From contig CAKRFP010000010.1 in the NCBI GenBank assembly GCA_934320645.1, positions 1 to 64,000 on the forward strand: a stretch of 64,000 nucleotides of DNA. The letters run 5' to 3'. The notes beneath the pieces were generated by a model. The model was not told the origin of the DNA, did no database searches, and worked only from the letters and a program-made list of their open reading frames with translations. Made by a program: the position numbers and the translations under genes. Positions 43,288 to 51,835 of this stretch are shown here, in pieces (the first letter of the stretch is position 1; every line of letters begins with the position of its first letter). This DNA is from an uncultured Bariatricus sp. Lineage in GTDB: Bacteria > Bacillota > Clostridia > Lachnospirales > Lachnospiraceae.

Positions 43288-46200
43288 TGCCAAGAAATAA
43301 AGACATAAAGAAAGTATTAGTTATTGGTTCCGGTCCAATCGTAATCGGACAGGCAGCAGAATTTGACTATGCCGGAACACAGGCATGCCGTTCACTGAAG
43401 GAAGAAGGACTTGAAGTTGTACTTCTGAACTCGAACCCGGCAACGATCATGACAGACAAAGATATTGCAGACCGCGTATATATCGAACCACTTACGGTAG
43501 AAGTTGTAGAACAGCTGATCCTTAAAGAAAAACCGGACAGCGTACTTCCTACCCTTGGAGGCCAGGCCGGACTGAACCTTGCAATGGAGCTGGAAGAAGC
43601 AGGATTCCTTAAGGAACATAATGTAAGATTGATCGGTACAACGGCGGAAACCATCAAGAAAGCAGAAGACCGTCTGGAATTTAAAGATACCATGGAAAAG
43701 ATCGGTGAGCCGGTTGCAGCTTCACTGGTCGTTGAAAATATAGAAGATGGTGTCGCATTTGCAGATAAGATCGGATATCCGGTTGTTCTTCGTCCGGCAT
43801 ATACTCTCGGCGGAAGCGGTGGTGGTATCGCACATGATCAGGAACAATTGGAAGAAATCCTTGAGAACGGACTCCGTCTGTCACGTGTAGGACAGGTCCT
43901 TGTAGAGCGTTGCATTGCAGGATGGAAAGAAATCGAGTACGAAGTAATGCGAGACAGTGCCGGAAATTGTATTACTGTATGTAATATGGAAAATATCGAT
44001 CCGGTCGGAGTTCATACAGGTGACAGTATCGTTGTTGCACCTTCCCAGACTCTTGGAGATAAAGAATATCAGATGCTGCGTACTTCGGCACTGAATATCA
44101 TTACAGAACTGAATATTACCGGTGGATGTAATGTACAGTACGCATTACATCCAGACTCTTTTGAATATTGCGTAATTGAGGTAAACCCGCGTGTAAGCCG
44201 TTCTTCTGCACTGGCTTCCAAAGCAACAGGATACCCGATCGCAAAAGTTGCTGCAAAGATCGCTCTTGGATATACACTGGACGAGATCAAGAATGCAGTT
44301 ACAAAGAAAACTTATGCAAGCTTCGAGCCAATGCTTGACTACTGTGTTGTTAAGATGCCGAGACTTCCATTCGATAAATTTATCAGTGCAAAGAGAACGT
44401 TGACGACACAGATGAAGGCTACCGGAGAAGTTATGAGTATTTGCGATAACTTTGAAGGAGCTCTCATGAAAGCGATCCGTTCTCTGGAGCAGCATGTAGA
44501 CTGCCTGCTTTCTTATGATTTTTCAGCACTTTCCAAAGAAGAAATTCTGGAAAAACTGGAAATCGTAGATGACCGCAGAATCTGGATGATCGCCGAAGCA
44601 CTCCGCAAAGGAATCTCTTATGACGAGATCCATGCGATCACAAAGATCGACAAATGGTTCATCGACAAGATCGCAATCCTTGTTGAGATGGAACAGGCTC
44701 TGAAGACACAGGAACTGACACCGGAACTTCTCAAAGAAGCAAAACGTATCGAGTTCCCGGATAATGTCATCGCACGACTGACCGGAAAAGATGAGAGAGA
44801 AATCCACGATATGCGTCATGCAAACGGAATCGTTGCAGCATACAAGATGGTTGATACCTGTGCGGCTGAGTTCGCGGCAGAGACCCCATATTATTATTCT
44901 GTATTCGGAAGCCAGAACGAAGTAGAAGAGACTTCCGGCAAAAAGAAAGTTCTTGTTCTTGGATCAGGGCCGATTCGTATCGGACAGGGTATCGAGTTCG
45001 ACTTCTGTTCTGTACACTGTACATGGGCATTTGCAAAAGAAGGATACGAGACCATTATCGTTAATAACAACCCGGAAACTGTAAGTACCGATTTTGATAT
45101 CGCAGATAAGTTGTATTTCGAACCACTTACTCCGGAAGATGTAGAGAGCATTGTAGATCTGGAAAAACCGGACGGAGCTGTTGTTCAGTTTGGCGGACAG
45201 ACTGCAATCAAATTAACTGAATCCCTGATGAAGATGGGAGTGCCGATCCTTGGAACTTCCGCGGAAGACGTAGATGCAGCAGAAGACAGAGAGCTCTTTG
45301 ATGAGATCCTTGCACAGTGCAACATTCCGCGTCCGAAGGGAGATACCGTATTTACCGCTGAAGAAGCAAAAGAAGTTGCCAACCGTCTCGGCTATCCGGT
45401 ACTGGTTCGTCCTTCTTATGTACTTGGCGGACAGGGAATGCAGATTGCGATCAACGATCATGATATCGATGAATTCATCGGAATCATCAACCGTATTGCA
45501 CAGGATCACCCGATTCTGGTTGATAAATACCTGGTTGGTAAAGAGATCGAGGTCGATGCAGTATGTGACGGAACAGACATCCTGATCCCTGGTATCATGG
45601 AACATATCGAGCGTGCCGGAATCCATTCTGGTGACAGTATTTCCGTATACCCTGCACAGAGTATTTCCGAAGTGACAAAGCGTAAAATTGAAGAATATAC
45701 AAAGCGTCTTGCAAAAGCCCTTCATGTAATTGGTATGATCAACATCCAGTTTATCGTATGTGGCGAAGATGTTTATGTCATCGAAGTAAACCCACGTTCA
45801 AGCCGTACTGTTCCTTATATCAGTAAGGTAACAGGTATCCCGATCGTTCCGCTTGCTACCAGAGCGATCATCGGACACAAGATCAAAGAGATGGGTTACA
45901 CACCGGGACTTCAGAAAGAGGCAGATTACATTGCAATTAAGATGCCGGTATTCTCATTTGAGAAGATTCGCGGTGCAGATATCAGCCTTGGACCGGAAAT
46001 GAAATCTACAGGTGAGTGTCTGGGAATTGCAACTACATTTAACGAGGCGCTTTACAAAGCGTTCCTGGGAGCTGGAATCAACCTTCCGAAATACAAGAAC
46101 ATGATTATGACAGTTCGTGATGAGGATAAGGGAGAAGCTGTTGAGATTGGACGCAGATTTGAAGCACTCGGATACCGCATCTTCGCAACACGCGGTACAG

Positions 46201-46487
46201 CAGATGCATTAAAAGAAGGCGGCGTAAAAGCAATTCCGGTTAATAAGATCGAACAGGAATCACCGAATCTGATGGATCTGATCCTCGGACATGAGATCGA
46301 TCTTGTCATCGATACCCCTCCGCAGGGAGCAGATCATGCAAGAGATGGATTTGTGATCCGTCGTAATGCGATCGAGACAGGTGTCAATGTACTGACAGCT
46401 ATGGATACCGCAAGAGCACTTGTAACAAGTCTGGAAAATACAGATATCCGTCAGCTGACACTGATTGATATTGCGAAAGTTGAATAA
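43287..46487 (+). CDS. carB: Carbamoyl-phosphate synthase large subunit
   Basis: This 1066-residue subunit has two homologous ATP-grasp halves. The first (about 1-400) has KKVLVIGSGPIVIGQAAEFD, RPAYTLGGSGGG and IEVNPRVSRSSALASKATG. The second (about 550-935) has VLGSGPIRIGQGIEFD, RPSYVLGGQGMQ and IEVNPRSSRTVPYISKVTG. A C-terminal MGS-like regulatory domain (about 940-1066) is present. The length is full. It is translationally coupled to carA. Confidence 0.97.
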   Translation: MPRNKDIKKVLVIGSGPIVIGQAAEFDYAGTQACRSLKEEGLEVVLLNSNPATIMTDKDIADRVYIEPLTVEVVEQLILKEKPDSVLPTLGGQAGLNLAMELEEAGFLKEHNVRLIGTTAETIKKAEDRLEFKDTMEKIGEPVAASLVVENIEDGVAFADKIGYPVVLRPAYTLGGSGGGIAHDQEQLEEILENGLRLSRVGQVLVERCIAGWKEIEYEVMRDSAGNCITVCNMENIDPVGVHTGDSIVVAPSQTLGDKEYQMLRTSALNIITELNITGGCNVQYALHPDSFEYCVIEVNPRVSRSSALASKATGYPIAKVAAKIALGYTLDEIKNAVTKKTYASFEPMLDYCVVKMPRLPFDKFISAKRTLTTQMKATGEVMSICDNFEGALMKAIRSLEQHVDCLLSYDFSALSKEEILEKLEIVDDRRIWMIAEALRKGISYDEIHAITKIDKWFIDKIAILVEMEQALKTQELTPELLKEAKRIEFPDNVIARLTGKDEREIHDMRHANGIVAAYKMVDTCAAEFAAETPYYYSVFGSQNEVEETSGKKKVLVLGSGPIRIGQGIEFDFCSVHCTWAFAKEGYETIIVNNNPETVSTDFDIADKLYFEPLTPEDVESIVDLEKPDGAVVQFGGQTAIKLTESLMKMGVPILGTSAEDVDAAEDRELFDEILAQCNIPRPKGDTVFTAEEAKEVANRLGYPVLVRPSYVLGGQGMQIAINDHDIDEFIGIINRIAQDHPILVDKYLVGKEIEVDAVCDGTDILIPGIMEHIERAGIHSGDSISVYPAQSISEVTKRKIEEYTKRLAKALHVIGMINIQFIVCGEDVYVIEVNPRSSRTVPYISKVTGIPIVPLATRAIIGHKIKEMGYTPGLQKEADYIAIKMPVFSFEKIRGADISLGPEMKSTGECLGIATTFNEALYKAFLGAGINLPKYKNMIMTVRDEDKGEAVEIGRRFEALGYRIFATRGTADALKEGGVKAIPVNKIEQESPNLMDLILGHEIDLVIDTPPQGADHARDGFVIRRNAIETGVNVLTAMDTARALVTSLENTDIRQLTLIDIAKVE

Positions 46488-46504
46488 GATAGTATGAAAT
46501 GCGG

Positions 46505-46536
46505 ACAGGCAGGGATTAGGTTCTCTGCCTGTTTGT
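46505..46536 (+). terminator. Terminator of carAB
   Basis: ACAGGCAG (46505-46512) pairs with CTGCCTGT (46525-46532), with inner pairs, followed by a short T-rich tail TTTGTG. It lies 18 bases after the carB stop. Confidence 0.6.
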
Positions 46537-46662
46537 GTTATGAGGGAATCTATGGTATAAAACGGACGCCGCTTGCATAAAAGAATGTGTTCAAATTCAA
46601 GCTGTGCAAATATCCTACAAAGAAGAAAGCAGAAAATTAGAGATGGGAAGGAGTTCGGTGGC

Positions 46663-47160
46663 ATGAGAATTATTGTGTGTGTGGATAAGCGGATGGGGAT
46701 GAGTTTTAATCATCGGAGAGTGAGCCGGGACCGGGTGGTGTCAGGGGATATTCTGGAGATGGTGAGAGGAAATGTGCTCTGGATGGCGCCGGGGGCGGAG
46801 AAGCTTTTTGAGGAAGCCTTTAAAGCAAAAGAGAAGGAAACGGATGACGGGAAGAAAGAGCAGGAGTGTGAAGAAAAAAAGCAGGGTGCGGGGGAACTGG
46901 AAACTGAGAGAATGTGGAAGGTGGATCCGGATTTTCTGGAAAAGGCGGGAGCAGAGGATTTCTGCTTAGTTGAGGGGGAGAATCTGGCCGGATATGAAGG
47001 GAAAATTACCGAAATTGTTCTGTATAGATGGAACCGGGATTACCCGGCGGATTTATTTTTTGAAGTGGATTTGAGTAAGTGGGAGTTGGAAGAGAGAAAG
47101 GAATTTTCCGGGTACTCCCATGAGAAGATTACGAGAGAAATTTATAGCAGGCAGGGATAG
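46663..47160 (+). CDS. Uncharacterised protein
   Basis: This 165-residue protein starts MRIIVCVDKRMGMSFNHRR, then has a short globular part, a very charged Glu/Lys linker (about 48-82) and a C-terminal part with FCLVEGENLAGYEGKI and VLYRWNRDYPAD. There is no signal peptide or membrane span, so it is cytoplasmic. AAGGAG lies about 10 bases before the ATG at 46663. I do not recognise a function; I have a vague memory of similar N-termini in Clostridia. It is followed after 2 bases by a secreted nuclease, so the two are probably co-translated. Confidence 0.7.
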   Translation: MRIIVCVDKRMGMSFNHRRVSRDRVVSGDILEMVRGNVLWMAPGAEKLFEEAFKAKEKETDDGKKEQECEEKKQGAGELETERMWKVDPDFLEKAGAEDFCLVEGENLAGYEGKITEIVLYRWNRDYPADLFFEVDLSKWELEERKEFSGYSHEKITREIYSRQG

Positions 47161-47162
47161 GT

Positions 47163-48104
47163 ATGAAAAAGAAAATTTGGAAAATGAGATGTGCGTTGCT
47201 TCTGGTGTGTGCACTGTTTCTGACGGCGTGTGGCGCAGGTGGAGTTGATACGCAAAGTGTTGCGCAGGGGAGCAGTCGGTCGGTAGCAGCGGAAAGTCAG
47301 TCGGTGGCAGAGGCAACTCTGGATAATATTCCGGCATACAGCGGAATGCCGTATGTGGTGATTAATAACAATGAACCGGATTTTACCGAAGAAGAGCTGA
47401 CGGATCAGTCCTATGAAAGCTACAGTGACCTGGACGCTCTGGGGCGTTGCGGCGTTGCTGAGTCCAGCATAGGAAAAGATCTGATGCCGACGGAGAAAAG
47501 AGGCGAGATCGGACAGGTGAAGCCGTCCGGATGGCAGACTCTGAAATTCGATAATGTGGATGGGAAATATTTATACAACCGCTGCCATCTGATCGGCTAC
47601 CAGCTGACTGCGGAGAATGCCAATGAGAAGAATCTGATTACCGGAACCCGCTACATGAATGTAGATGGTATGCTGCCATTTGAAAATATGGTTGCTGACT
47701 ATATCAAAGAGACAGACAATCATGTCATGTATCGCGTCGCACCAGTATTTGAAGGAGATAATCTGGTGGCATCCGGGGTTCTTATGGAAGCAGAATCTGT
47801 GGAAGATCAGGGAGATGGTATCAAATTCAACGTGTACGTCTACAATATTCAGCCGGGAATTACGATTGATTATGCAACTGGGAAAGCAGAACTTTCCGAT
47901 GCGGGTGCGTCAGCAGCGACGGGAAATAGCGGTGGAAATGCGGCAGAAAAAACTTATGTGCTGAATGAAAATACAAAGAAATTCCATACACCGGAATGCT
48001 CTGGAGTAAAGGATATCAAAGAAGAAAATAAGAAATCTTTTACAGGATCAAGAGATGAACTGATTCAGGAAGGCTACAGTCCGTGCGGAAGATGTAAGCC
48101 GTAA
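47163..48104 (+). CDS. Secreted lipoprotein DNA/RNA non-specific endonuclease
   Basis: This 313-residue protein has a lipoprotein signal (about 1-22, lipobox LTAC) and a Ser/Gln linker. The nuclease core of the NUC/EndA type shows YNRCHLIGYQLTAEN (about 138-152, with the catalytic-type His of the HNH-like beta-beta-metal fold) and EKNLITGTRYMNVDGMLPFE. The Asp/Gly of the usual DRGH motif is replaced by N-R-C-H. The C-terminal 45 residues (FHTPECSG, YSPCGRCKP) resemble an Ada-type zinc-binding module. It could degrade extracellular DNA or act in uptake. Confidence 0.82.
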   Translation: MKKKIWKMRCALLLVCALFLTACGAGGVDTQSVAQGSSRSVAAESQSVAEATLDNIPAYSGMPYVVINNNEPDFTEEELTDQSYESYSDLDALGRCGVAESSIGKDLMPTEKRGEIGQVKPSGWQTLKFDNVDGKYLYNRCHLIGYQLTAENANEKNLITGTRYMNVDGMLPFENMVADYIKETDNHVMYRVAPVFEGDNLVASGVLMEAESVEDQGDGIKFNVYVYNIQPGITIDYATGKAELSDAGASAATGNSGGNAAEKTYVLNENTKKFHTPECSGVKDIKEENKKSFTGSRDELIQEGYSPCGRCKP

Positions 48105-48172
48105 TGAGAAGTTTTTTTGTACGAGTATATATTTATACAAAAAAACACATATTTCACAAAAAATATGATAGG

Positions 48173-48205
48173 AATGGGAGATTTTTAAACAAAGTCTCCC
48201 ATTTT
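48173..48205 (+). terminator. Terminator after nuclease gene
   Basis: AATGGGAGA (48173-48181) pairs with TCTCCCATT (48195-48203), followed by T's. A second AT-rich palindrome, GTTTTTTTGTA with TACAAAAAAAC, lies just upstream. Confidence 0.65.
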
Positions 48206-48209
48206 CTGC

Positions 48210-48245
48210 TATAATAAAAAGTATACTTAATGACTATACATTAAG
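48210..48245 (+). promoter_or_regulatory. -10 element and palindromic operator before the sulfhydrylase gene
   Basis: TATAAT at 48210-48215 has no clear -35, because the terminator stem occupies that position. The perfect palindrome CTTAATG-N6-CATTAAG (48226-48245) lies at the expected transcription start, a good place for a repressor. No SAM riboswitch or T-box is seen. Confidence 0.5.
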
Positions 48246-48275
48246 GGAAATGTGTAAAAAAGGAGGAATATTCCA

Positions 48276-49562
48276 ATGAATACTTATCATATGGGAACAA
48301 AATGTGTACAGGGAGGTTATACACCTGGAAATGGAGAGCCGAGACAGGTTCCGATCATCCAGTCTACAACTTTCAAATATAATACAAGTGAAGATATGGG
48401 AAAATTATTTGATCTGGAGGCATCTGGATATTTTTATACCCGTCTTCAGAATCCGACCAATGACCATGTAGCGGCTAAGATCGCAGCAATGGAAGGCGGA
48501 ACTGCAGCAATGCTGACTTCTTCAGGACAGGCAGCCAATTTTTTTGCAATGTTCAATATCTGTGAAGCAGGGGATCACATCGTAGCATCATCTTCTATTT
48601 ACGGAGGCACGTTCAATCTGATCAGTGTAACAATGAAGAAAATGGGAATAGATGCAACGTTTGTATCTCCGGATGCAACTGAAGAAGAGTTAAATGCGGC
48701 ATTCCAGCCAAATACAAAGCTGATGTTTGGTGAAACGATTGCCAACCCGGCACTGACGGTTCTGGATATTGAGCTTTTTGCAAAGGTTGCACATGCACAC
48801 GGTGTACCGCTGATTGTAGATAATACGTTCCCGACACCGGTAAACTGCCGCCCGATCGAATGGGGCGCAGATATCGTGACACATTCTACCACAAAATACA
48901 TGGATGGACACGGTGCAGCAGTTGGTGGCGCAATCGTAGACAGTGGTAAATTCGACTGGATGGCACATGCGGATAAATATCCGGGACTCTGTACACCGGA
49001 TGAGAGCTATCATGGAATCACCTATGCTGAAAAATTTGGAAAAGAAGGTGCATTTATCACAAAATGTACTTCTCAGCTGATGCGTGACCTGGGATCGATT
49101 CAGGCACCACAGAATGCATTTATTCTGAATCTTGGACTGGAATCTCTTCATGTGCGTATGCCAAGACATGTGGAGAACGGACAGGCAGTCGCAGAATTCC
49201 TGGAGCAGCATCCGAAGGTTGCCTATGTCAACTACCCAGGACTTCCGTCGAATAAATACTATGAACGCTCCAAGAAATACATGCCAAACGGAGGCTGTGG
49301 CGTTGTATCCTTCGGACTGAAAGGTGGAAGAGAGGCTGCTTCTGTATTTATGCAGAATCTGAAGCTCGGTGCTATTGAAACCCATGTGGCAGATGCAAGA
49401 ACCTGCTGCCTGAATCCGGCTACTTCTACCCATCGTCAGATGAATGACGAACAGTTAAGAGAAGCAGGTGTTCCGGCAGAACTGATCCGTATCAGTGTGG
49501 GACTGGAAGATAAGGAAGATCTGATCGCAGATATTTCCGCAGCACTTGACGCAATTCAATAA
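48276..49562 (+). CDS. O-acetylhomoserine sulfhydrylase-type PLP enzyme
   Basis: This 428-residue enzyme belongs to the Cys/Met-metabolism PLP family. Marks are YTRLQNPT, the TSSGQAANFF region, the DNTFPTPVNCRPIEWGADI segment and the PLP lysine Lys207 in HSTTKYMDGHG. The length and the YHMGTKCVQGGYTPGNGEPR start suggest MetY/Cys17 (O-acetylhomoserine plus sulfide or methanethiol). Cystathionine gamma-synthase and methionine gamma-lyase are alternatives. AGGAGG precedes the ATG. A cupin gene follows 51 bases later. Confidence 0.85.
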   Translation: MNTYHMGTKCVQGGYTPGNGEPRQVPIIQSTTFKYNTSEDMGKLFDLEASGYFYTRLQNPTNDHVAAKIAAMEGGTAAMLTSSGQAANFFAMFNICEAGDHIVASSSIYGGTFNLISVTMKKMGIDATFVSPDATEEELNAAFQPNTKLMFGETIANPALTVLDIELFAKVAHAHGVPLIVDNTFPTPVNCRPIEWGADIVTHSTTKYMDGHGAAVGGAIVDSGKFDWMAHADKYPGLCTPDESYHGITYAEKFGKEGAFITKCTSQLMRDLGSIQAPQNAFILNLGLESLHVRMPRHVENGQAVAEFLEQHPKVAYVNYPGLPSNKYYERSKKYMPNGGCGVVSFGLKGGREAASVFMQNLKLGAIETHVADARTCCLNPATSTHRQMNDEQLREAGVPAELIRISVGLEDKEDLIADISAALDAIQ

Positions 49563-49613
49563 TCGTGTCACAATGACAGATAAACAGATCTGATCAGACA
49601 GGAGGAAAAAGTC

Positions 49614-49958
49614 ATGACAAAGAAATCAGAGAGAGAACTAATCAAAGCGGAAAATGTAGCAGGCGGTGCAGGGTATATCTTGAAAGAAGAACTGATCAAA
49701 GGGGAGCAGCTCGGTGCACATTGTAAGATGTTCAATGAAGTTACCTTAAAGCCGGGATGCGAGATCGGATACCATGAACATCATGGGGAGACTGAGACAT
49801 ACTATCTGACAAAAGGTGCGGGAATCTACAATGATAATGGAAAAGAATGTCCGGTAGAAGTAGGAGATGTGACTTTCTGCGCAGACGGAAATGGTCACGG
49901 CATCAAAAATGCGGGGGAAGAAGACCTTGTGTTTGTGGCGCTGATTTTGAAGAAATAG
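49614..49958 (+). CDS. Small cupin-fold protein
   Basis: This 114-residue single-domain cupin has motif 1 (GCEIGYHEHHGETETYYLTKG) with three His and a Glu as metal ligands, and a motif 2-like GDVTFCADGNGHGIKN. The function cannot be fixed from sequence; isomerase, dioxygenase or sensor roles are known in the family. It follows the sulfhydrylase gene and ends 13 bases before a large hairpin repeat. Confidence 0.8.
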   Translation: MTKKSERELIKAENVAGGAGYILKEELIKGEQLGAHCKMFNEVTLKPGCEIGYHEHHGETETYYLTKGAGIYNDNGKECPVEVGDVTFCADGNGHGIKNAGEEDLVFVALILKK

Positions 49959-49971
49959 TGTGAAGAGGGAC

Positions 49972-50155
49972 GGAGCCAGTCGCAAATGATATTGATCGCC
50001 ACCTATGAAACTGTCACTGGCAGTTTCATACGGATGCATGGCAACTCCGAAGCTCGTACAAAAAAGGGGATGGATGTTCGCGTAAAACGCGGACACCACC
50101 CCTATTTTTGTACGCTCTTAGTCGCAACGATTCAATATCATTTGCGCCTGGCTCC
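49972..50155 (+). repeat. Large hairpin repeat, family B, copy 1
   Basis: This 184-base element folds as nested stems. The outer stem joins 49972-49998 with 50128-50155, and an inner stem joins 50056-50069 with 50099-50113. The apical hairpin is GTTCGC...GCGGAC. Blocks ACTCCGAAGCTCG (50044-50056) and CGCTCTTAGTCGCAA (50113-50127) form an internal loop and are identical in copy 2, while the stems differ completely. This copy has an extra small hairpin (TATGAAACTG / CAGTTTCATA) within the 5' strand of the loop. It starts 13 bases after the cupin stop. Confidence 0.83.
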
Positions 50156-50420
50156 TGTGCTGTTCAAGATTTTTAGAAATGAGCGGTTGTGATTTAAGGG
50201 GAGGTCTTCTTGTGGGGGACGAGGAGAATAGGTACAAGTGGGAAGTGAATTGACTAAGGGAAAGTTATGGGGTGGGTAAGAAATGGATATGAGTAATGAA
50301 AGATGTTGAATGGAAAAATAGATTTTGAGAAAGAGGAATACGGATTCTATGTTTAAAACAAGGAATAGAATGGTCGATAAAAAAGGGTGTGGCTAATGGG
50401 GAAAAGAAAGTCGAAATAAG
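50156..50420. other. Spacer between the two family B hairpins
   Basis: No convincing gene. The plus strand is purine-rich throughout, with GGGGAGGT and AAGTTATGGGG, both also found between the family A hairpins. Confidence 0.4.
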
Positions 50421-50584
50421 GAACAGCTGTCTGGAAGGAGAACATGCATCTATTATTGAGTCATTGCGACTAAGAGCGGACACTGTAGGATTGGTGTCCG
50501 CGGTAATGCGAACAGCTATCCTACAGTGTCCGAGCTTCGGAGTGATGACCAATAATATATGCATGTTCTCCGACAACTATGTTC
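50421..50584 (-). repeat. Large hairpin repeat, family B, copy 2 (inverted)
   Basis: The core is 50437-50571, with outer arm GGAGAACATGCAT...TATTATTG against its complement (50550-50571) and a perfect 14-bp inner stem (50478-50491 with 50518-50531). Weaker pairing extends to 50421 and 50584. On the minus strand the loop blocks ACTCCGAAGCTCG and CGCTCTTAGTCGCAA are identical to copy 1. The apical stem GTTCGC / GCGGAC and the trailing ACACCA are also kept, while both long stems have new sequence. It ends 19 bases before the stop of the aminotransferase gene. Confidence 0.83.
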
Positions 50585-50602
50585 GAACAAAGAGCAGGGA
50601 TG

Positions 50603-51697
50603 TTATGCAAAGAAATCCCGTATCCCCTGAACCAGCCTTTCATTGTCTTCCGGAGCCATGATGCAGAAGCGGAAGTATTCTCCGCCCAGTTCTTTAAAGC
50701 TGGTGCAGTCTCTTACCATGAGTCCCCGCTTAATCAGAAATTCAAACACATCTGCAGAAGTTACGCCCTCTTTATTGATTTTCACAAGTACAAAATTTGC
50801 ATAAGCCGGATAAATGGTAAGTGCATCAGTTTTAGAAAGTTCTGCACACATCCGTTCTCTTTCGGAAAGAATCAGCTCCCGCGTCCTCTGAATATAGTCC
50901 TGATCCTGGAGCATTTTTTCGCCGGCATAAGCACCGAGACTGTTGAGGCTCCATGGATTCTGCATCAGCAGAAGATCCTGAAGGAACTGCCGGTTGCTGG
51001 TTGCACCATAGCCAAGGCGGAGTCCTGGAGCTGCATAAAATTTGGATACCCCGCGCAGGATCATCAGATTGTCGTAGCTGCGGATCAGGGACATGGAAGT
51101 GATCTCGGAGATATTCGGTGCAAATTCAACGTAAGTTTCATCGATCATCAGGAAAGAATCCGTGTCATGACAACAGTCCAGGATGGCCTGAATCTCAGCA
51201 GTCCGGAGTGCAGACGAAGTCGGATTATTTGGGTTGCATAAAATTACAAGATCATAGCCATTTTTGATCTCCTCACAAAAAGCATGAATATCAAGATGAA
51301 ATTGATCAGCTTCTTTTAACAGGTAGGTGTGGACGGAGCTTCCAACCAGATCCAGTTCCCGGCCGTATTCGGAGTAAGTCGGCCCAAGTATCAGTGTTTT
51401 CTGTGGTTTCCGTGTCTGGATCAGAAGAGAGATCAGCTCGGTGGAACCATTTCCGACAATCACATGCTCCGGAAAAATATGGCAGTACGTGCCGATCACT
51501 TTCTTCAAAGCTGTATAGTTCCGGTCCGGATAACTGCTCAGAAGATCCAGATGCGCGGCAAGATCCGCCTTGAGAGTATCGGATAATCCAAGAGGGTTGA
51601 CGTTGGCACCGAAGCAGACGATTTCGTCCTCCGGAATATGGTAAAATGCAGCGACAGCAGCTGTGTCACTTCCATGAAATTGCGGTTTTGTTTCCAT
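50603..51697 (-). CDS. CobD/HisC-like class I/II aminotransferase
   Basis: This 364-residue PLP enzyme has GANVNPLGLSDTLKA near the start, the VGNGSTELI segment, LCNPNNPTS, DETYVEF and the PLP lysine in RGVSKFYAAPGLRLGYG. The FGANVNPLG start resembles L-threonine-O-3-phosphate decarboxylase (CobD) and histidinol-phosphate aminotransferase; no cobalamin or histidine genes are adjacent. On the minus strand AGGAG precedes the Met at 51697; the frame goes 20 codons further without an RBS. Confidence 0.75.
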   Translation of the reverse strand: METKPQFHGSDTAAVAAFYHIPEDEIVCFGANVNPLGLSDTLKADLAAHLDLLSSYPDRNYTALKKVIGTYCHIFPEHVIVGNGSTELISLLIQTRKPQKTLILGPTYSEYGRELDLVGSSVHTYLLKEADQFHLDIHAFCEEIKNGYDLVILCNPNNPTSSALRTAEIQAILDCCHDTDSFLMIDETYVEFAPNISEITSMSLIRSYDNLMILRGVSKFYAAPGLRLGYGATSNRQFLQDLLLMQNPWSLNSLGAYAGEKMLQDQDYIQRTRELILSERERMCAELSKTDALTIYPAYANFVLVKINKEGVTSADVFEFLIKRGLMVRDCTSFKELGGEYFRFCIMAPEDNERLVQGIRDFFA

Positions 51698-51756
51698 AAA
51701 AAGATCTCCTTTGTGTATCACAAAATCTGTGAATTTAAAAATTCGGGTATTCCGCA

Positions 51757-51785
51757 TTGCCTGATATGCAGAATAATGTTATAAT
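51757..51785 (+). promoter_or_regulatory. Promoter of the DUF5717 operon
   Basis: TTGCCT (51757-51762), 17 bases, TATAAT (51780-51785), about 50 bases before the start. Confidence 0.65.
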
Positions 51786-51835
51786 TTATTATAATGTCTT
51801 TTTGAAAAAATGCAATGCAGAAGTAGGTGGCAAGC

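Noticed and set aside
48105..48275. SAM riboswitch or T-box before the sulfhydrylase gene
   Set aside because: The region is too short and lacks the conserved cores; only a terminator, a -10 and a palindrome are visible.
49972..50584. Insertion sequence
   Set aside because: No transposase frame exists between or next to the hairpins. A non-autonomous element remains possible and is listed as a finding.
50579..51241. 220-codon plus-strand frame
   Set aside because: It is antisense to the aminotransferase gene with its clear PLP motifs, and begins within the hairpin repeat.
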